From contig NZ_VJYD01000001.1 of NCBI RefSeq assembly GCF_007341385.1, positions 372,001 to 436,000 on the forward strand: 64,000 nt of DNA, given 5' to 3'. Under the pieces are notes generated by a model. That model was not told the origin of the DNA. It saw only the letters and a program-made list of their open reading frames with translations, and ran no database searches. Of this stretch, positions 8,466 to 17,796 are shown in pieces. The stretch is from Flavobacterium daemonense (lineage in GTDB: Bacteria > Bacteroidota > Bacteroidia > Flavobacteriales > Flavobacteriaceae). Numbering within the stretch: position 1 is the stretch's first letter; each line of letters begins with the position of its first letter. The translations under genes were made by a program, and so were the position numbers.

Positions 8466-10442
8466 TTAATATTTCAATAAATCTAAAAGAGTTTCTTCAA
8501 AACGGTCTTTTGCCAAAAACTGATCTTCTAATGCTTTTGTAAACGGAATTGGCGAATCTAAACTAGCTACTCTTTTTACCGGAGCATCCAGATATTCAAA
8601 ACAGTTTTCCATAATTAGAGCCGAAATATCACTTGCAATTCCACCAAACATGGTATCTTCCTGATAAATAATTGCTTTCCCAGTTTTTTTAACCGATGCA
8701 AAAATAGTTTCGATATCTAAAGGTTGCAATGTTCTTAAGTCAATTAAATCAGCATCAATTTCTGGATTTTTTGCGAGTGTGTTTAAAGCCCAATGAACTG
8801 GCGCTCCAAAAGCAATAATGGTAACTGCATTTCCTTTCTTTAAAACTGCCGCTTTCCCTAACGGAATGGTGTAGTAATCCGTTGGAACGTCTTGATAAAT
8901 ACTGCGATACAATTGTTTATGTTCAAAAAATAAAACCGGATTCGGGTCATTAATAGAAGAATTTAATAAACCTTTTGCATCATAGGGAAACGCCGGATAA
9001 ACCACTTTTAACCCAGGAGTTTTGGTAAACCAAGCTTCATTTGTCTGCGAATGAAAAGGTCCCGCCTGAGTTCCACCGCCACAAGGCATTCGAACCACAA
9101 CATCGGCCTTTTCACCCCAACGGTAATGTGATTTTGCCAACAAATTCACTATCGGATTGAAGCCAGTTGAAACAAAATCAGCAAATTGCATTTCGACAAT
9201 GGCTTTATAACCGTTAATTGATAATCCCATTCCGGTTGAAACGACCGCACTTTCGCAAATTGGCGTGTTGCGGACTCTTTCTTTCCCAAAAGCATCCACA
9301 AAGCCATCCGTAATTTTAAATGCACCACCATATTCAGCAATATCTTGCCCCATGATCACCAAGTTTTTATTGCGCCACATAGACTGCTCTAAACTATTTC
9401 GGACAGCATCTATAAAACGAATATTTTTTACTTCGTCACCATGCGTATATTCTTTATATTCAAAATCTTTATAAACATCATCTAATTCTCCACTGTAAGT
9501 TGGGACAATCTCAGGTTCAGCATTTGCAATGGCTAAATTTTCATCAATTTCTTGCTTTATTTCAGCATGAAGTTGTTCGTCATATTCGGCTGTTAAAATT
9601 TCTTTTTCAGTCAAATATTGACGATAATTTGTTACAGGATCTTTCGCAGCCCATTCGTCCATTAATTCCTGCGGTACGTATTTAGTGCCACTCGCCTCTT
9701 CGTGACCGCGCATTCTGAAAGTCTTAAATTCCAATAATACTGGGTGCGGATCATTTTGCATTTGCTCTTTTAACTCTGAAAGCTTATTGAAAACTTCAAG
9801 TATATTATTACCATCAATAATATGACTTTCAATTCCGTAACCTATGCCTTTATCTGCAAGATTTTCACATAAATATTGTTCGTTTGTTGGCGTCGAAAGT
9901 CCGTAGCCATTATTTTCGATGACAAACATTACAGGCAATTTCCAAACTGCTGCAATATTCAGCGCTTCGTGAAAATCTCCTTCACTGGTTGCTCCTTCTC
10001 CAGTAAAAACAGCAGTTACTTTTTTATTGTTCTGAAGTTTATCCGCTAATGCGATTCCGTCTGCAATACCTAATTGCGGACCCAAATGTGAAATCATTCC
10101 GATTATTTTATATTCTTGCGTTCCAAAGTGAAAACTGCGATCTCTTCCTTTAGTGAAACCATTTGCTTTTCCCTGCCATTGCGAAAATAATCGGTGAAGC
10201 GGAATGTTTCTTGTTGTAAAAACACCAAGATTTCGGTGCATTGGTAATACATATTCAGATTCATCTAATACAGCTGTAACACCAACCGCAATAGCTTCTT
10301 GGCCAATTCCAGAGAACCATTTTGATACTTTTCCTTGACGAATCAGAATCAGCATTTTTTCTTCGATTAATCGAGGTTTGAGAATTTTTTTATATAAATC
10401 AAGTAATTGAGAATCGGTTAAGTTTTGTCTGTAAAAGATCAT
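8466..10442 (-). CDS. 2-oxoacid dehydrogenase E1, fused alpha and beta subunits
   Basis: A 658-residue thiamine-diphosphate enzyme in which the alpha subunit (about residues 1-310) and beta subunit (about 335-658) are one chain. The alpha part has the ThDP/Mg motif GEGATSEGDFHEALN followed by IENNGYGLST; the beta part has MGQDIAEYGGAFKIT and a transketolase C-terminal domain. It decarboxylates a 2-oxoacid and passes the acyl group to an E2 lipoamide. Fused E1 of this length is common in Bacteroidota and is usually assigned to branched-chain 2-oxoacids; pyruvate is an alternative. No E2 or E3 gene is adjacent, so it must work with components encoded elsewhere. Confidence 0.9.
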   Translation of the reverse strand: MIFYRQNLTDSQLLDLYKKILKPRLIEEKMLILIRQGKVSKWFSGIGQEAIAVGVTAVLDESEYVLPMHRNLGVFTTRNIPLHRLFSQWQGKANGFTKGRDRSFHFGTQEYKIIGMISHLGPQLGIADGIALADKLQNNKKVTAVFTGEGATSEGDFHEALNIAAVWKLPVMFVIENNGYGLSTPTNEQYLCENLADKGIGYGIESHIIDGNNILEVFNKLSELKEQMQNDPHPVLLEFKTFRMRGHEEASGTKYVPQELMDEWAAKDPVTNYRQYLTEKEILTAEYDEQLHAEIKQEIDENLAIANAEPEIVPTYSGELDDVYKDFEYKEYTHGDEVKNIRFIDAVRNSLEQSMWRNKNLVIMGQDIAEYGGAFKITDGFVDAFGKERVRNTPICESAVVSTGMGLSINGYKAIVEMQFADFVSTGFNPIVNLLAKSHYRWGEKADVVVRMPCGGGTQAGPFHSQTNEAWFTKTPGLKVVYPAFPYDAKGLLNSSINDPNPVLFFEHKQLYRSIYQDVPTDYYTIPLGKAAVLKKGNAVTIIAFGAPVHWALNTLAKNPEIDADLIDLRTLQPLDIETIFASVKKTGKAIIYQEDTMFGGIASDISALIMENCFEYLDAPVKRVASLDSPIPFTKALEDQFLAKDRFEETLLDLLKY

Positions 10443-10615
10443 TGAGTTTAGGTTTTTTAGTGTTTCAAATATAGAAAATTATAACAATTTTATTTGTTTT
10501 TGTTATGAAATTTCAATTTTAATATAACTTTTAAAATTCAATTCTAAAATATTCTCTACCTTTGTTTCTGAAAGGTTTTTCGACACCTTTCATCTTTAAA
10601 TAAAAAATGTAAAGT

Positions 10616-11566
10616 ATGCAAAACATTCCTAGTGTAGACTTACGTGATTTCCTTTCGGACGACCCGAAACGTAAACAAAAATTTGTAAATGAAATCGGCA
10701 GTGCATTTGAAAACATTGGCTTCGTAGCCCTAAAAGGTCACTTTCTTGACGACCAATTAGTAGACGAGCTTTATAGCGAAATTAGAAAATTTTTCGCTTT
10801 GCCAATAGAAACTAAGCATAATTATGAAATTCCTGGTATTGGCGGACAAAGAGGTTATGTATCTTTTGGAAAAGAACATGCTAAAGGACGAAAAGAAGGA
10901 GATTTGAAAGAGTTTTGGCATTTTGGCCAGTATGTTGACAAAGATTCAAAATACGCGTCAGAATATCCAGAAAACGTTGAAGTAAAAGAGTTGCCACGTT
11001 TTAACGTAGTTGGTAAAGAAGCGTACCAAATGCTTGAAAAAACAGGTGTTTATGTACTAAGAGCTCTAGCTTTACATTTAGGTTTAGATGAATTTTATTT
11101 TGACGAGTACGCAAAAGACGGAAATTCAATTTTAAGACCAATTCACTACCCTCCTATTACTGTTGAGCCAGAAAACGCGATTAGAGCAGCAGCTCACGGT
11201 GACATCAACTTGATCACACTTTTAATGGGAGCTCAAGGAAAAGGATTACAGGTTCAAAATCATGACGGTGAATGGATTGATGCTATCGCGGCAGATGATG
11301 AATTAGTAATTAATGTTGGTGATATGTTGTCAAGACATACCAACAACAAATTGAAATCGACAATTCACCAAGTGGTAAATCCACCGAGAGAATTATGGGG
11401 AACTTCACGTTATTCTATTCCGTTTTTCATGCACCCAGTAAGCGATATGCGTTTGGATTGTCTTGAAAACTGTATTGATGCTGAAAATCCTAAGAAATTT
11501 GAAGACATTACAGCGGGCGATTACCTATACGAACGTTTAGTAGATTTAGGTTTGATTAAAAAATAA
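10616..11566 (+). CDS. Isopenicillin N synthase family 2OG/Fe(II) dioxygenase
   Basis: A 316-residue protein with an N-terminal DIOX_N-like region (MQNIPSVDLRDFL onward) and a double-stranded beta-helix core. The iron-binding His-x-Asp is AAHGDINLITLL at about residues 193-204, the distal His is in STIHQVVNP (about 251), and the co-substrate-binding Arg-x-Ser is RYSIPFF (about 265). All metal and co-substrate residues are present, so it is probably active. The substrate is not deducible; similar proteins are widespread in Flavobacteriaceae outside antibiotic clusters. A TACCTTTG box at 10557-10564 fits the -7 promoter element. Confidence 0.88.
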   Translation: MQNIPSVDLRDFLSDDPKRKQKFVNEIGSAFENIGFVALKGHFLDDQLVDELYSEIRKFFALPIETKHNYEIPGIGGQRGYVSFGKEHAKGRKEGDLKEFWHFGQYVDKDSKYASEYPENVEVKELPRFNVVGKEAYQMLEKTGVYVLRALALHLGLDEFYFDEYAKDGNSILRPIHYPPITVEPENAIRAAAHGDINLITLLMGAQGKGLQVQNHDGEWIDAIAADDELVINVGDMLSRHTNNKLKSTIHQVVNPPRELWGTSRYSIPFFMHPVSDMRLDCLENCIDAENPKKFEDITAGDYLYERLVDLGLIKK

Positions 11567-11680
11567 AAAAACTTAAATAAATTTCAATAAAAATTCCAAA
11601 TTCCAATTCAACTTGGAGTTTGGAATTTGATTTTTATGCACTATATTTATTGGGATTTATTTTTTAGAATAAAAAAAATT

Positions 11681-12013
11681 ATGGATTTTAAAGATCAATT
11701 AAAAAACTTATTTCCAGATCACGTAGAATCAAACGAACCTGAGGAAATTCAGGCCGAAGAGCATGTTTTGTATGTTCAAAAAGAACCTATGATCTGTAAA
11801 TTTGAAAAACGAAAAGGAAAAGCAACTACGATTATTGAAGGCTACGAAGGATCTGATGAAGATTTTAAAGTATTAGCGAAAGAAATCAAAACAAAATTGA
11901 GTGTTGGCGGTACTTTTAAAGATGCTTCAATTATTATTCAAGGCGATTACCGCGACAAAATCATGGCGATTTTAAAAGAAAAAGGATTTAAAACCAAAAG
12001 AGTTGGAGGTTAA
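11681..12013 (+). CDS. SUI1/YciH-type translation initiation factor
   Basis: A protein of 110 residues from the ATG at 11681; an in-frame ATG at 11627 would add 18 residues (MIFMHYIYWDLFFRIKKI) that look like translated leader, so I prefer the inner start. The C-terminal two-thirds is a SUI1 domain: MICKFEKRKGKATTIIEGYEG, then LKTKLSVGGT-like KLSVGGTFKD and GDYRDKIMAILKEKGF. Bacterial YciH relatives of eIF1 bind the small ribosomal subunit and affect initiation fidelity. It lies downstream of the dioxygenase on the same strand, 114 bases away. Confidence 0.88.
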   Translation: MDFKDQLKNLFPDHVESNEPEEIQAEEHVLYVQKEPMICKFEKRKGKATTIIEGYEGSDEDFKVLAKEIKTKLSVGGTFKDASIIIQGDYRDKIMAILKEKGFKTKRVGG

Positions 12014-12108
12014 AAAGTTTCAGGTTTAACGTTTCAGGTTTCAAGGTATTGAAGTCTGAAAAAAAAACTTAGAATCTCAGCATCTCAGAACCTTAGCATC
12101 TTAAAGAA

Positions 12109-12978
12109 ATGATACAAAACTCAGAATTAATACTTAACCCAGACGGAAGTGTTTATCACTTAAACCTTCGTCCTGAACATATTGCACACGATATTATTTT
12201 TGTTGGCGATCAAAATAGAGTTGAAAAAATTACTCAGTTTTTTGAAAAAATTGAATTTTCAACACAAAAAAGAGAATTCAAAACCCAAACCGGAATTTAC
12301 AAAGGAAAACGTATTTCGGTTATTTCTACAGGAATTGGACCTGATAATATTGATATTGTGTTGAACGAACTTGATGCTTTGGTAAATATCGATTTAGAAA
12401 CTCGCAAACCAAAAGAGAATTTAGTTTCGTTGAATATCATCAGAATTGGAACATCTGGTTCTTTACAAGCAGATATTCCTGTTGATAGTTTTGTAATGTC
12501 AAAATTCGGACTTGGTTTAGATAATATGCTTCGTTCCTATTTAATTGATGACGTTTCGAATACTACGATTGAAGATGCTTTTATTACACATACCAATTGG
12601 GATGCAAAAAAAGGAAGACCTTATGCAATTGCTTGTTCAGAAACTTTAGAAAAAATTATCGAATCAGATAAGATTTTCAAAGGAATTACAGCAACAGCTG
12701 GCGGTTTTTATGGACCACAAGGACGTGTTTTGCGTTTGAATATTCAAGATGAAGAATTAAACAATAAAATGGATAATTTTGATTTTGAAGGAAATAAAAT
12801 CACTAATTTAGAGATGGAAACGGCAGCAATATACGGGCTTTCGGCACTTTTAGGGCATAATGCATTATCTTTAAATGCGATAATAGCGAATCGTGCTTCG
12901 GGGACTTTTAGTGAAGATCCTTATAAGGCTGTTGATGAGTTGATTGCGTATACATTGAACAAATTAGCTGAAAAATAA
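12109..12978 (+). CDS. Nucleoside phosphorylase (uridine-phosphorylase-like)
   Basis: A 289-residue PNP/UDP-family enzyme. Visible markers are IIFVGDQNRVEKI near the N-terminus (phosphate site), STGIGPDNIDIVLNEL, the glycine-rich IRIGTSGSLQ and the nucleoside-binding NLEMETAAIYGL near the C-terminus. It cleaves ribonucleosides with phosphate for base salvage in the cytoplasm; uridine is the likeliest substrate class. A stretch of repeated words (GTTTCAGG, then CTTAGAATCTCAGCATCTC and similar) occupies the 95 bases before the start. Confidence 0.88.
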   Translation: MIQNSELILNPDGSVYHLNLRPEHIAHDIIFVGDQNRVEKITQFFEKIEFSTQKREFKTQTGIYKGKRISVISTGIGPDNIDIVLNELDALVNIDLETRKPKENLVSLNIIRIGTSGSLQADIPVDSFVMSKFGLGLDNMLRSYLIDDVSNTTIEDAFITHTNWDAKKGRPYAIACSETLEKIIESDKIFKGITATAGGFYGPQGRVLRLNIQDEELNNKMDNFDFEGNKITNLEMETAAIYGLSALLGHNALSLNAIIANRASGTFSEDPYKAVDELIAYTLNKLAEK

Positions 12979-13014
12979 TTAGAGAATTAAGTCTATTCAA
13001 AAATGAGATAATTT

Positions 13015-13455
13015 ATGAAAAATGCGATTCTTAAATTTGAGAAATTATTAAACGAAAATATTGATTTTTTCCCCACAATTAAAGATGAAATTTTAGAAGC
13101 AAAAATCCCTGGGAAATGGTCTAAAAAAGAAATTTTAGGACACTTGGTTGATTCTGCTATTCATAATTTAGTTCGTTTTACTGAGATTAATTATTTGGAA
13201 AAACCTTATCACCACAGGCCTTACAGCCAAATGGAATTGGTTAATTTGAATCAGTATCAAATAATTCCTATTGCAGAATTAACGCAATTGTGGTTTGCGT
13301 TAAACAAACAAATTGTTAGAATTATGAAAAGCGTTGATCACAAAGCATTGGATTACAAAATTATATTGGCAGATGAATCTGAAATTGATTTAAGGTTTCT
13401 AATGACCGATTATGTTGAACATTTAGAACATCATATCAATCAAATAAAATCATAA
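13015..13455 (+). CDS. DinB-like four-helix protein
   Basis: A 146-residue member of the DinB/YfiT metal-binding helical bundle. The typical His ligands are in LGHLVDSAIHNL (about residues 42-53) and DYVEHLEHHINQI at the C-terminus. Such proteins often act as thiol-dependent transferases with bacillithiol or mycothiol, which suits an organism carrying a YpdA-like reductase (52.3 kb), but the substrate is unknown. Only 3 bases separate it from the following VOC gene, so they share a transcript. A second DinB-like protein is encoded at 36.8 kb. Confidence 0.85.
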   Translation: MKNAILKFEKLLNENIDFFPTIKDEILEAKIPGKWSKKEILGHLVDSAIHNLVRFTEINYLEKPYHHRPYSQMELVNLNQYQIIPIAELTQLWFALNKQIVRIMKSVDHKALDYKIILADESEIDLRFLMTDYVEHLEHHINQIKS

Positions 13456-13458
13456 GTT

Positions 13459-13851
13459 ATGTTTTTAAGAGTTGCCCGACACACGAATGATTTAAAAAGA
13501 ATTGAAGATTTTTATGTAAATGTGCTTGGTTTTGAGCAATTAGGAGAATTTCAAAACCATAATAATTACAGTGGCATTTTTATTGGAAAATCGGGTTTAG
13601 ACTGGCACTTTGAATTTACGCAATCAGAGTCTGTAGCCAAACATATTTTTGATGAAGATGATGTTATTGTGCTCTATCCAAAAGCAATTGCTGATTATAA
13701 CGAATTAATACATAGGCTTGAACAGCTGAATATCTCAACAATAACTGCAGCTAATCCATTTTGGAATGAAAACGGAAAAATGATTCAGGATCCAGATGGT
13801 TATCGCATTGTCATATCACCCTTAAAAGCTGTAATCAGCGAAATTGAATAA
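13459..13851 (+). CDS. VOC-family (glyoxalase-like) protein
   Basis: A 130-residue protein with two beta-alpha-beta-beta-beta units of the vicinal-oxygen-chelate fold: ARHTNDLKRIEDFYVNVLG at the start and IQDPDGYRIVISP at the end. Metal-binding candidates are His 8 and a Glu in HFEFTQ. It starts 3 bases after the DinB-like gene. Such pairs of small detoxification-type proteins are common; no substrate is indicated. Confidence 0.85.
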   Translation: MFLRVARHTNDLKRIEDFYVNVLGFEQLGEFQNHNNYSGIFIGKSGLDWHFEFTQSESVAKHIFDEDDVIVLYPKAIADYNELIHRLEQLNISTITAANPFWNENGKMIQDPDGYRIVISPLKAVISEIE

Positions 13852-13925
13852 TAAATTAGATAATTAGCCAATTTGAAAATGAGATAATTATTTAATATCT
13901 ACTAAAAAACATTACAAAACATAAA

Positions 13926-14405
13926 ATGCAGGAAACCGAAACACATAAAAAAATACTATTTAGGTATTATAGTGATTTGCTAGAAGATATGGTTGTAGAA
14001 ACTATGTGGGCAGAAATAATAGATTTAGAAAAAGGATATTTTAAATTAGATAATATTCCTTTTTTTGGACCTTTAATTGCAACAGACGATATTTTCTTTG
14101 CAGAATTTGATAAAGATGAAGAGAAACTTGTTTATAGAGAAACTATTGAAACTTCAGGAAACTCAATTGTTCAGGTTGTTATTTTAGAAAAAGGTTTTGA
14201 CAAAGAAATTATTAGAGAAAAACTTAAAGAAATCAATTGCGAATCTGAAGGTATGAATGAAACTCTATTTGCTGTTGAAGTAATTTTTGATATTGATTAT
14301 TCTATAGTAAAAAATATCTTAAATGAATATGCAGATCTTTCAATTATAGATTTTGGAGAGCCTTGTCTTTCTGAGAAACACCGAGCTGATTTATTAAAGA
14401 ACTAA
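13926..14405 (+). CDS. DUF4265-like protein
   Basis: A soluble acidic protein of 159 residues. The pattern ETMWAEIIDLEKGYFKLDNIPFFGP, continuing through a beta-rich middle to an alpha/beta C-terminal half, matches what I recall of DUF4265, a family seen both as stand-alone proteins and near toxin-immunity loci. No toxin gene is adjacent here, so an immunity role is not supported. It lies 74 bases after the VOC gene and 51 bases before the binding-protein-like gene. Confidence 0.75.
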   Translation: MQETETHKKILFRYYSDLLEDMVVETMWAEIIDLEKGYFKLDNIPFFGPLIATDDIFFAEFDKDEEKLVYRETIETSGNSIVQVVILEKGFDKEIIREKLKEINCESEGMNETLFAVEVIFDIDYSIVKNILNEYADLSIIDFGEPCLSEKHRADLLKN

Positions 14406-14456
14406 ACAAACAAACTTAAAATACGCATACCAAACTTAACTTAAACTCAAACTGTA

Positions 14457-15308
14457 ATGAAAACTGTAAACATTGTAGGTGTTCCCGAACACTTCAATTT
14501 ACCATGGCATTTATGCATTGAAAATGGCGAATTTGAAGCAGAAAATATTGATTTGCAATGGAAAGATATTCCAGAAGGTACAGGCAAAATGTGCCAGATG
14601 CTTCGCGACGGTGAAGCTGATATTGCGGTTATTTTGACTGAAGGAATTGTTAAAGATATTTTGAATGGAAATCCGAGCAAAATTGTCCAGATTTATGTTC
14701 AGTCTCCTTTGATTTGGGGAATTCACGTTGCCTCAAAATCAGATTATCAATCTGTAAAGGACCTCGAAAATAAAAAGGTTGCGATTTCTAGAATAGGTTC
14801 TGGCTCGCAGCTTATGGCGTATGTAAACGCAGCAGAACAAGGTTGGGAATCTGATGATCTTAAATTTGAAATCATCAACACGATTGACGGTGCTGTTGAA
14901 GCCTTGACAAACGGAACCGCAGATTATTTTATGTGGGAGCGTTTTATGACAAAACCGCTTGTTGATAAAGGTATTTTTAGACGCGTGGGCGACTGCCCTA
15001 CTCCGTGGCCGTCGTTTGTGATTACAGTACGCGATGAATTTTTGAAAAAGAATGCAAAAACGGTTGAGAAAATTCTTGAAATCATCAATAAAACAACTCA
15101 AGATTTTGCCGAAATTCCAAATATTGACAAGACTTTAGCAGAACTTTTTAATCAAAAAAGAGAAGATATTCAAGAATGGTTGAAATTGACACAGTGGTCT
15201 CAAAAACATTTAAATGAAAAAGCATTTATCAAAATTCAAAATCAATTATTTGATCTCGGAATTATTGATAAAAAAAGTACTTTTGTTGAAACGGTAAAAG
15301 CGCTGTAA
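14457..15308 (+). CDS. Periplasmic-binding-protein-like protein without signal peptide (Ca3427-like)
   Basis: A 283-residue type 2 periplasmic-binding-protein fold (NMT1/THI5-like): VPEHFNLPWHLCIENGEF, then IPEGTGKMCQMLRDGEADI and VAISRIGSGSQLMAYVNA. The chain starts directly with the first beta-strand and has no signal peptide or lipobox, and no ABC permease or ATPase gene is nearby. By recall it resembles the cytosolic Ca3427-type branch of the PBP2 superfamily. It is therefore probably a cytoplasmic ligand-binding or enzyme-like protein, ligand unknown. A membrane transglutaminase-like gene follows after 18 bases. Confidence 0.8.
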   Translation: MKTVNIVGVPEHFNLPWHLCIENGEFEAENIDLQWKDIPEGTGKMCQMLRDGEADIAVILTEGIVKDILNGNPSKIVQIYVQSPLIWGIHVASKSDYQSVKDLENKKVAISRIGSGSQLMAYVNAAEQGWESDDLKFEIINTIDGAVEALTNGTADYFMWERFMTKPLVDKGIFRRVGDCPTPWPSFVITVRDEFLKKNAKTVEKILEIINKTTQDFAEIPNIDKTLAELFNQKREDIQEWLKLTQWSQKHLNEKAFIKIQNQLFDLGIIDKKSTFVETVKAL

Positions 15309-15326
15309 AAACTGCTTTGATTTTTT

Positions 15327-16259
15327 ATGATGAATTTTCCCAAAATTGACTTTCCGCGATTAAAATCCAAATTACAGGTGAAATCACCTTGGGATAGGAT
15401 TATTATTATGCTGTTGAGTCTTTTAATTACGATCCCAATATTCATCATACTCCATCAAAATCTACGCGATTTAAACTGGACGTTCAATTTAGATCGCGTA
15501 TTTATTTTTTTATTTGTTTTCGCTGCCATCTTTTTCCTGCTGATGTTGCTCAGAACCATAATTATTCTATGTGTTGCCGTTTATCTTTTGGTACTTTTTT
15601 ACGGAACAGTGATTGGAAATTATGGCTTTAGCGAAATTTCTGAAGATTATAATTCGATGATTTATACGATGTCAGATAATCCTTTTCCACAGGATATTAT
15701 TGTGGCAAAACTGCTTCCTTTTCCAAATAAAACTAAAATTATAAATGCTATTGAATATCAAAATCCGAAAGTTCGAAATTTTGCTATAATGGCTACTACA
15801 AAGCATTTTAAAGGAATTAGAGGCTATTCCGATTATCGAAACACTATTCAATGCTTTGCTGTTTTTAAAGAAATAAACAGCCGTTGGAATTACGTAAATG
15901 ACCCAAAAGAAGGTGATTATATTGCAACTGCAAGCGAATCTTTAGAATATTTTTCTGGTGATTGCGACGATCATTCTATTTTAATGGCAGCGGCAATTCG
16001 TGCTATTGGCGGAACTCCAAGGCTTATTCATACCAAAGGACATATTTATCCTGAAATATTGATTGGTTCATTAATTGATTTGGAAAAAGTCAATTTCTTG
16101 ATTAAAAATGTGCTTTTTGTCAAAGAAAGTTATGGCAAAAAAATACATTATCATATCGATGAACGCGGTCAAGTCTGGATGAATCTTGATTATACGGCAA
16201 CATATCCAGGTGGGCCATTTTTGTATGATGAAATTTTGGGTGAATTGACTTTAAATTAA
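15327..16259 (+). CDS. Membrane-anchored transglutaminase-like protein
   Basis: A 310-residue protein with about three N-terminal membrane helices (residues 28-45, 57-75 and 78-98) and a transglutaminase-like papain-fold domain. The catalytic Cys is in FSGDCDDHSILMAAAIR (about 210-226), followed by a His in THTKGHIYPEI and an Asp in MNLDYTATYPGG. All three candidate catalytic residues are present, so a cysteine protease or peptidoglycan/protein-processing activity is plausible. It begins 18 bases after the binding-protein-like gene, suggesting co-expression. Tandem start codons (ATGATG) make the first residue uncertain by one. Confidence 0.85.
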   Translation: MMNFPKIDFPRLKSKLQVKSPWDRIIIMLLSLLITIPIFIILHQNLRDLNWTFNLDRVFIFLFVFAAIFFLLMLLRTIIILCVAVYLLVLFYGTVIGNYGFSEISEDYNSMIYTMSDNPFPQDIIVAKLLPFPNKTKIINAIEYQNPKVRNFAIMATTKHFKGIRGYSDYRNTIQCFAVFKEINSRWNYVNDPKEGDYIATASESLEYFSGDCDDHSILMAAAIRAIGGTPRLIHTKGHIYPEILIGSLIDLEKVNFLIKNVLFVKESYGKKIHYHIDERGQVWMNLDYTATYPGGPFLYDEILGELTLN

Positions 16260-16280
16260 TTTCGTTTATCTTGTTGCGTG

Positions 16281-16419
16281 TTTAAACACATAGAAACATA
16301 GATTTTATCTACATAAAGAGATTTTAAAAGAAACTAGTTTCTAACACATAGCTATTATGTTTGTTTAAAGATGTGAAGAGCCTTTTTTAAATGCCTTTGA
16401 TATATCTTTCCATGTATTG
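16281..16419. repeat. Palindromic element, family ACACATAGAAACATAG, copy 3
   Basis: The left arm (TTTAAACACATAGAAACATA and following) and inner words GAAACTAGTTTCTAA and CATAGCTATTATG match copy 1. The right arm (ATATATCTTTCCATGTATTG) has decayed. It lies between the convergent transglutaminase-like gene and the beta-lactamase-like gene. Confidence 0.78.
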
Positions 16420-16451
16420 TAAAATATTTGAACCTATTTCTTAATCAAAAA

Positions 16452-17573
16452 TTATTTTGATTTTGCGTATAATTCTCTTCCAAGCGCTGCAAAAAATGGA
16501 AGCGAAACCGAATCATATTCGTAAACATTATCATTAAAAATTCCGTCCTTATTAACCAACATTGTTGCTGAAACCATGAATTCTATTTTATTTTCAGTGT
16601 CAACAATATAAGCGGTTTCGGTCATCGTGCCGTAGGCTTCACCAATTTTATTGTAAATTTTTATGTTATTCGGAATTGGATCTTTGGAATCGCCAAACAT
16701 GAAAAATTTACAATAACTGTCATAATATTCCTTTGGATCATAACCTGCATTTCTAGGTAAATTCTGCATAGAAAACAAAATGAATTCACGGTCTTTTTCG
16801 GATATTTTAAAACGTTCATTTTCTTTAAAAGCCTCAGGAAAAACAATTCTTTTTAAAGTATTATGAAGTGTTTCCAGCGGATAATAATTTTTCTTAGAAA
16901 AATCAAAAGGTTCGCTCACAAGTACATCACCTTTCATAAATCCGGTTCCTTTTACGAGATTATTAAGAACCAATGGTGCGCTTTTTTCGTTAAGTTTTGC
17001 TGGAAAAACTTCCACCGAACCATCATCTTTATACAGCGTAACCGCTTTTACGAGCTGATTTGCGGGTTCGGCGCCAGAAAGTCTGTGACTAATTTTGAAA
17101 GGCTCTAAACCTTTCTCCTTCATTTTTTGATTAATATAATCAAAGCCTGTAAACTCAAATAAATTGCTGCTTGCAACATTGTCGCTTACAGCAAAAACTT
17201 TTTTGATTTCATCAGCAAATTTTAATTTATCAGGATTTCCATCGATAGTAAATGTGCTGTTGACAGAAGTATTAGCAATTGTGTTTAATTTTTCAACCGC
17301 CAAAATTGCAATAGGAAGTTTTATTGTACTTGCAGGATAATAATAATTTGATGCGTCTAAATGATACGTGTAATCTTTAAAAGCAACAGTTCCTTTGTTC
17401 CGAATGATTTGAGTGTAAATGATTTGAAGTTCATATTGCTTAGAATTTTTCACGACTTCTTTTATTTTCTCATTATCAGAAGCTAAAACTTTATCCAAAA
17501 CATTTTTTTTTGAACTGCAACTAAAGAGCATAAAAGCGATAAAAAAGAAAATATATTTTTTAAATAATGACAT
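16452..17573 (-). CDS. Beta-lactamase-like serine hydrolase, lipoprotein
   Basis: A 373-residue lipoprotein (lipobox LFSCS) with a class A beta-lactamase/penicillin-recognising fold. The catalytic SxxK is ASTIKLPIAIL at about residues 81-91, an SDN motif occurs in VFAVSDNVASSN, and KIGEAYGT takes the place of KTG. It is longer than classical class A lactamases (about 290 residues) by an N-terminal extension, as in Bacteroidota serine hydrolases of the beta-lactamase2 family. Whether it hydrolyses beta-lactams or acts on peptidoglycan peptides cannot be told. It is transcribed alone. Confidence 0.85.
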   Translation of the reverse strand: MSLFKKYIFFFIAFMLFSCSSKKNVLDKVLASDNEKIKEVVKNSKQYELQIIYTQIIRNKGTVAFKDYTYHLDASNYYYPASTIKLPIAILAVEKLNTIANTSVNSTFTIDGNPDKLKFADEIKKVFAVSDNVASSNLFEFTGFDYINQKMKEKGLEPFKISHRLSGAEPANQLVKAVTLYKDDGSVEVFPAKLNEKSAPLVLNNLVKGTGFMKGDVLVSEPFDFSKKNYYPLETLHNTLKRIVFPEAFKENERFKISEKDREFILFSMQNLPRNAGYDPKEYYDSYCKFFMFGDSKDPIPNNIKIYNKIGEAYGTMTETAYIVDTENKIEFMVSATMLVNKDGIFNDNVYEYDSVSLPFFAALGRELYAKSK

Positions 17574-17796
17574 AATTTGAGTTGAAAATAGAATCTCAAA
17601 TATAAAGATTGCAGATTAGTTTTTACTTTATAAATGATTTTTTTATAGTCTGCTTATCTTCAATTTGTTATGAAATACGGCGATTCAAGCTGTTTTTTTG
17701 GTCTTTAAATTCTGGTATTTTAAATATTTGATTATAAATATTTTAACTATTGATTTTTTTTGTAACTTTTCATGTCTAATTTTTAATCACAGCATT

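Noticed and set aside
13926..14405. Toxin immunity protein
   Set aside because: DUF4265-like proteins sometimes accompany toxins, but no toxin or secretion gene is near.
16452..17573. Proven beta-lactamase resistance gene
   Set aside because: The fold and SxxK/SDN motifs are present, but KIG replaces KTG and related serine hydrolases often lack lactam hydrolysis, so resistance is not supported from sequence alone.
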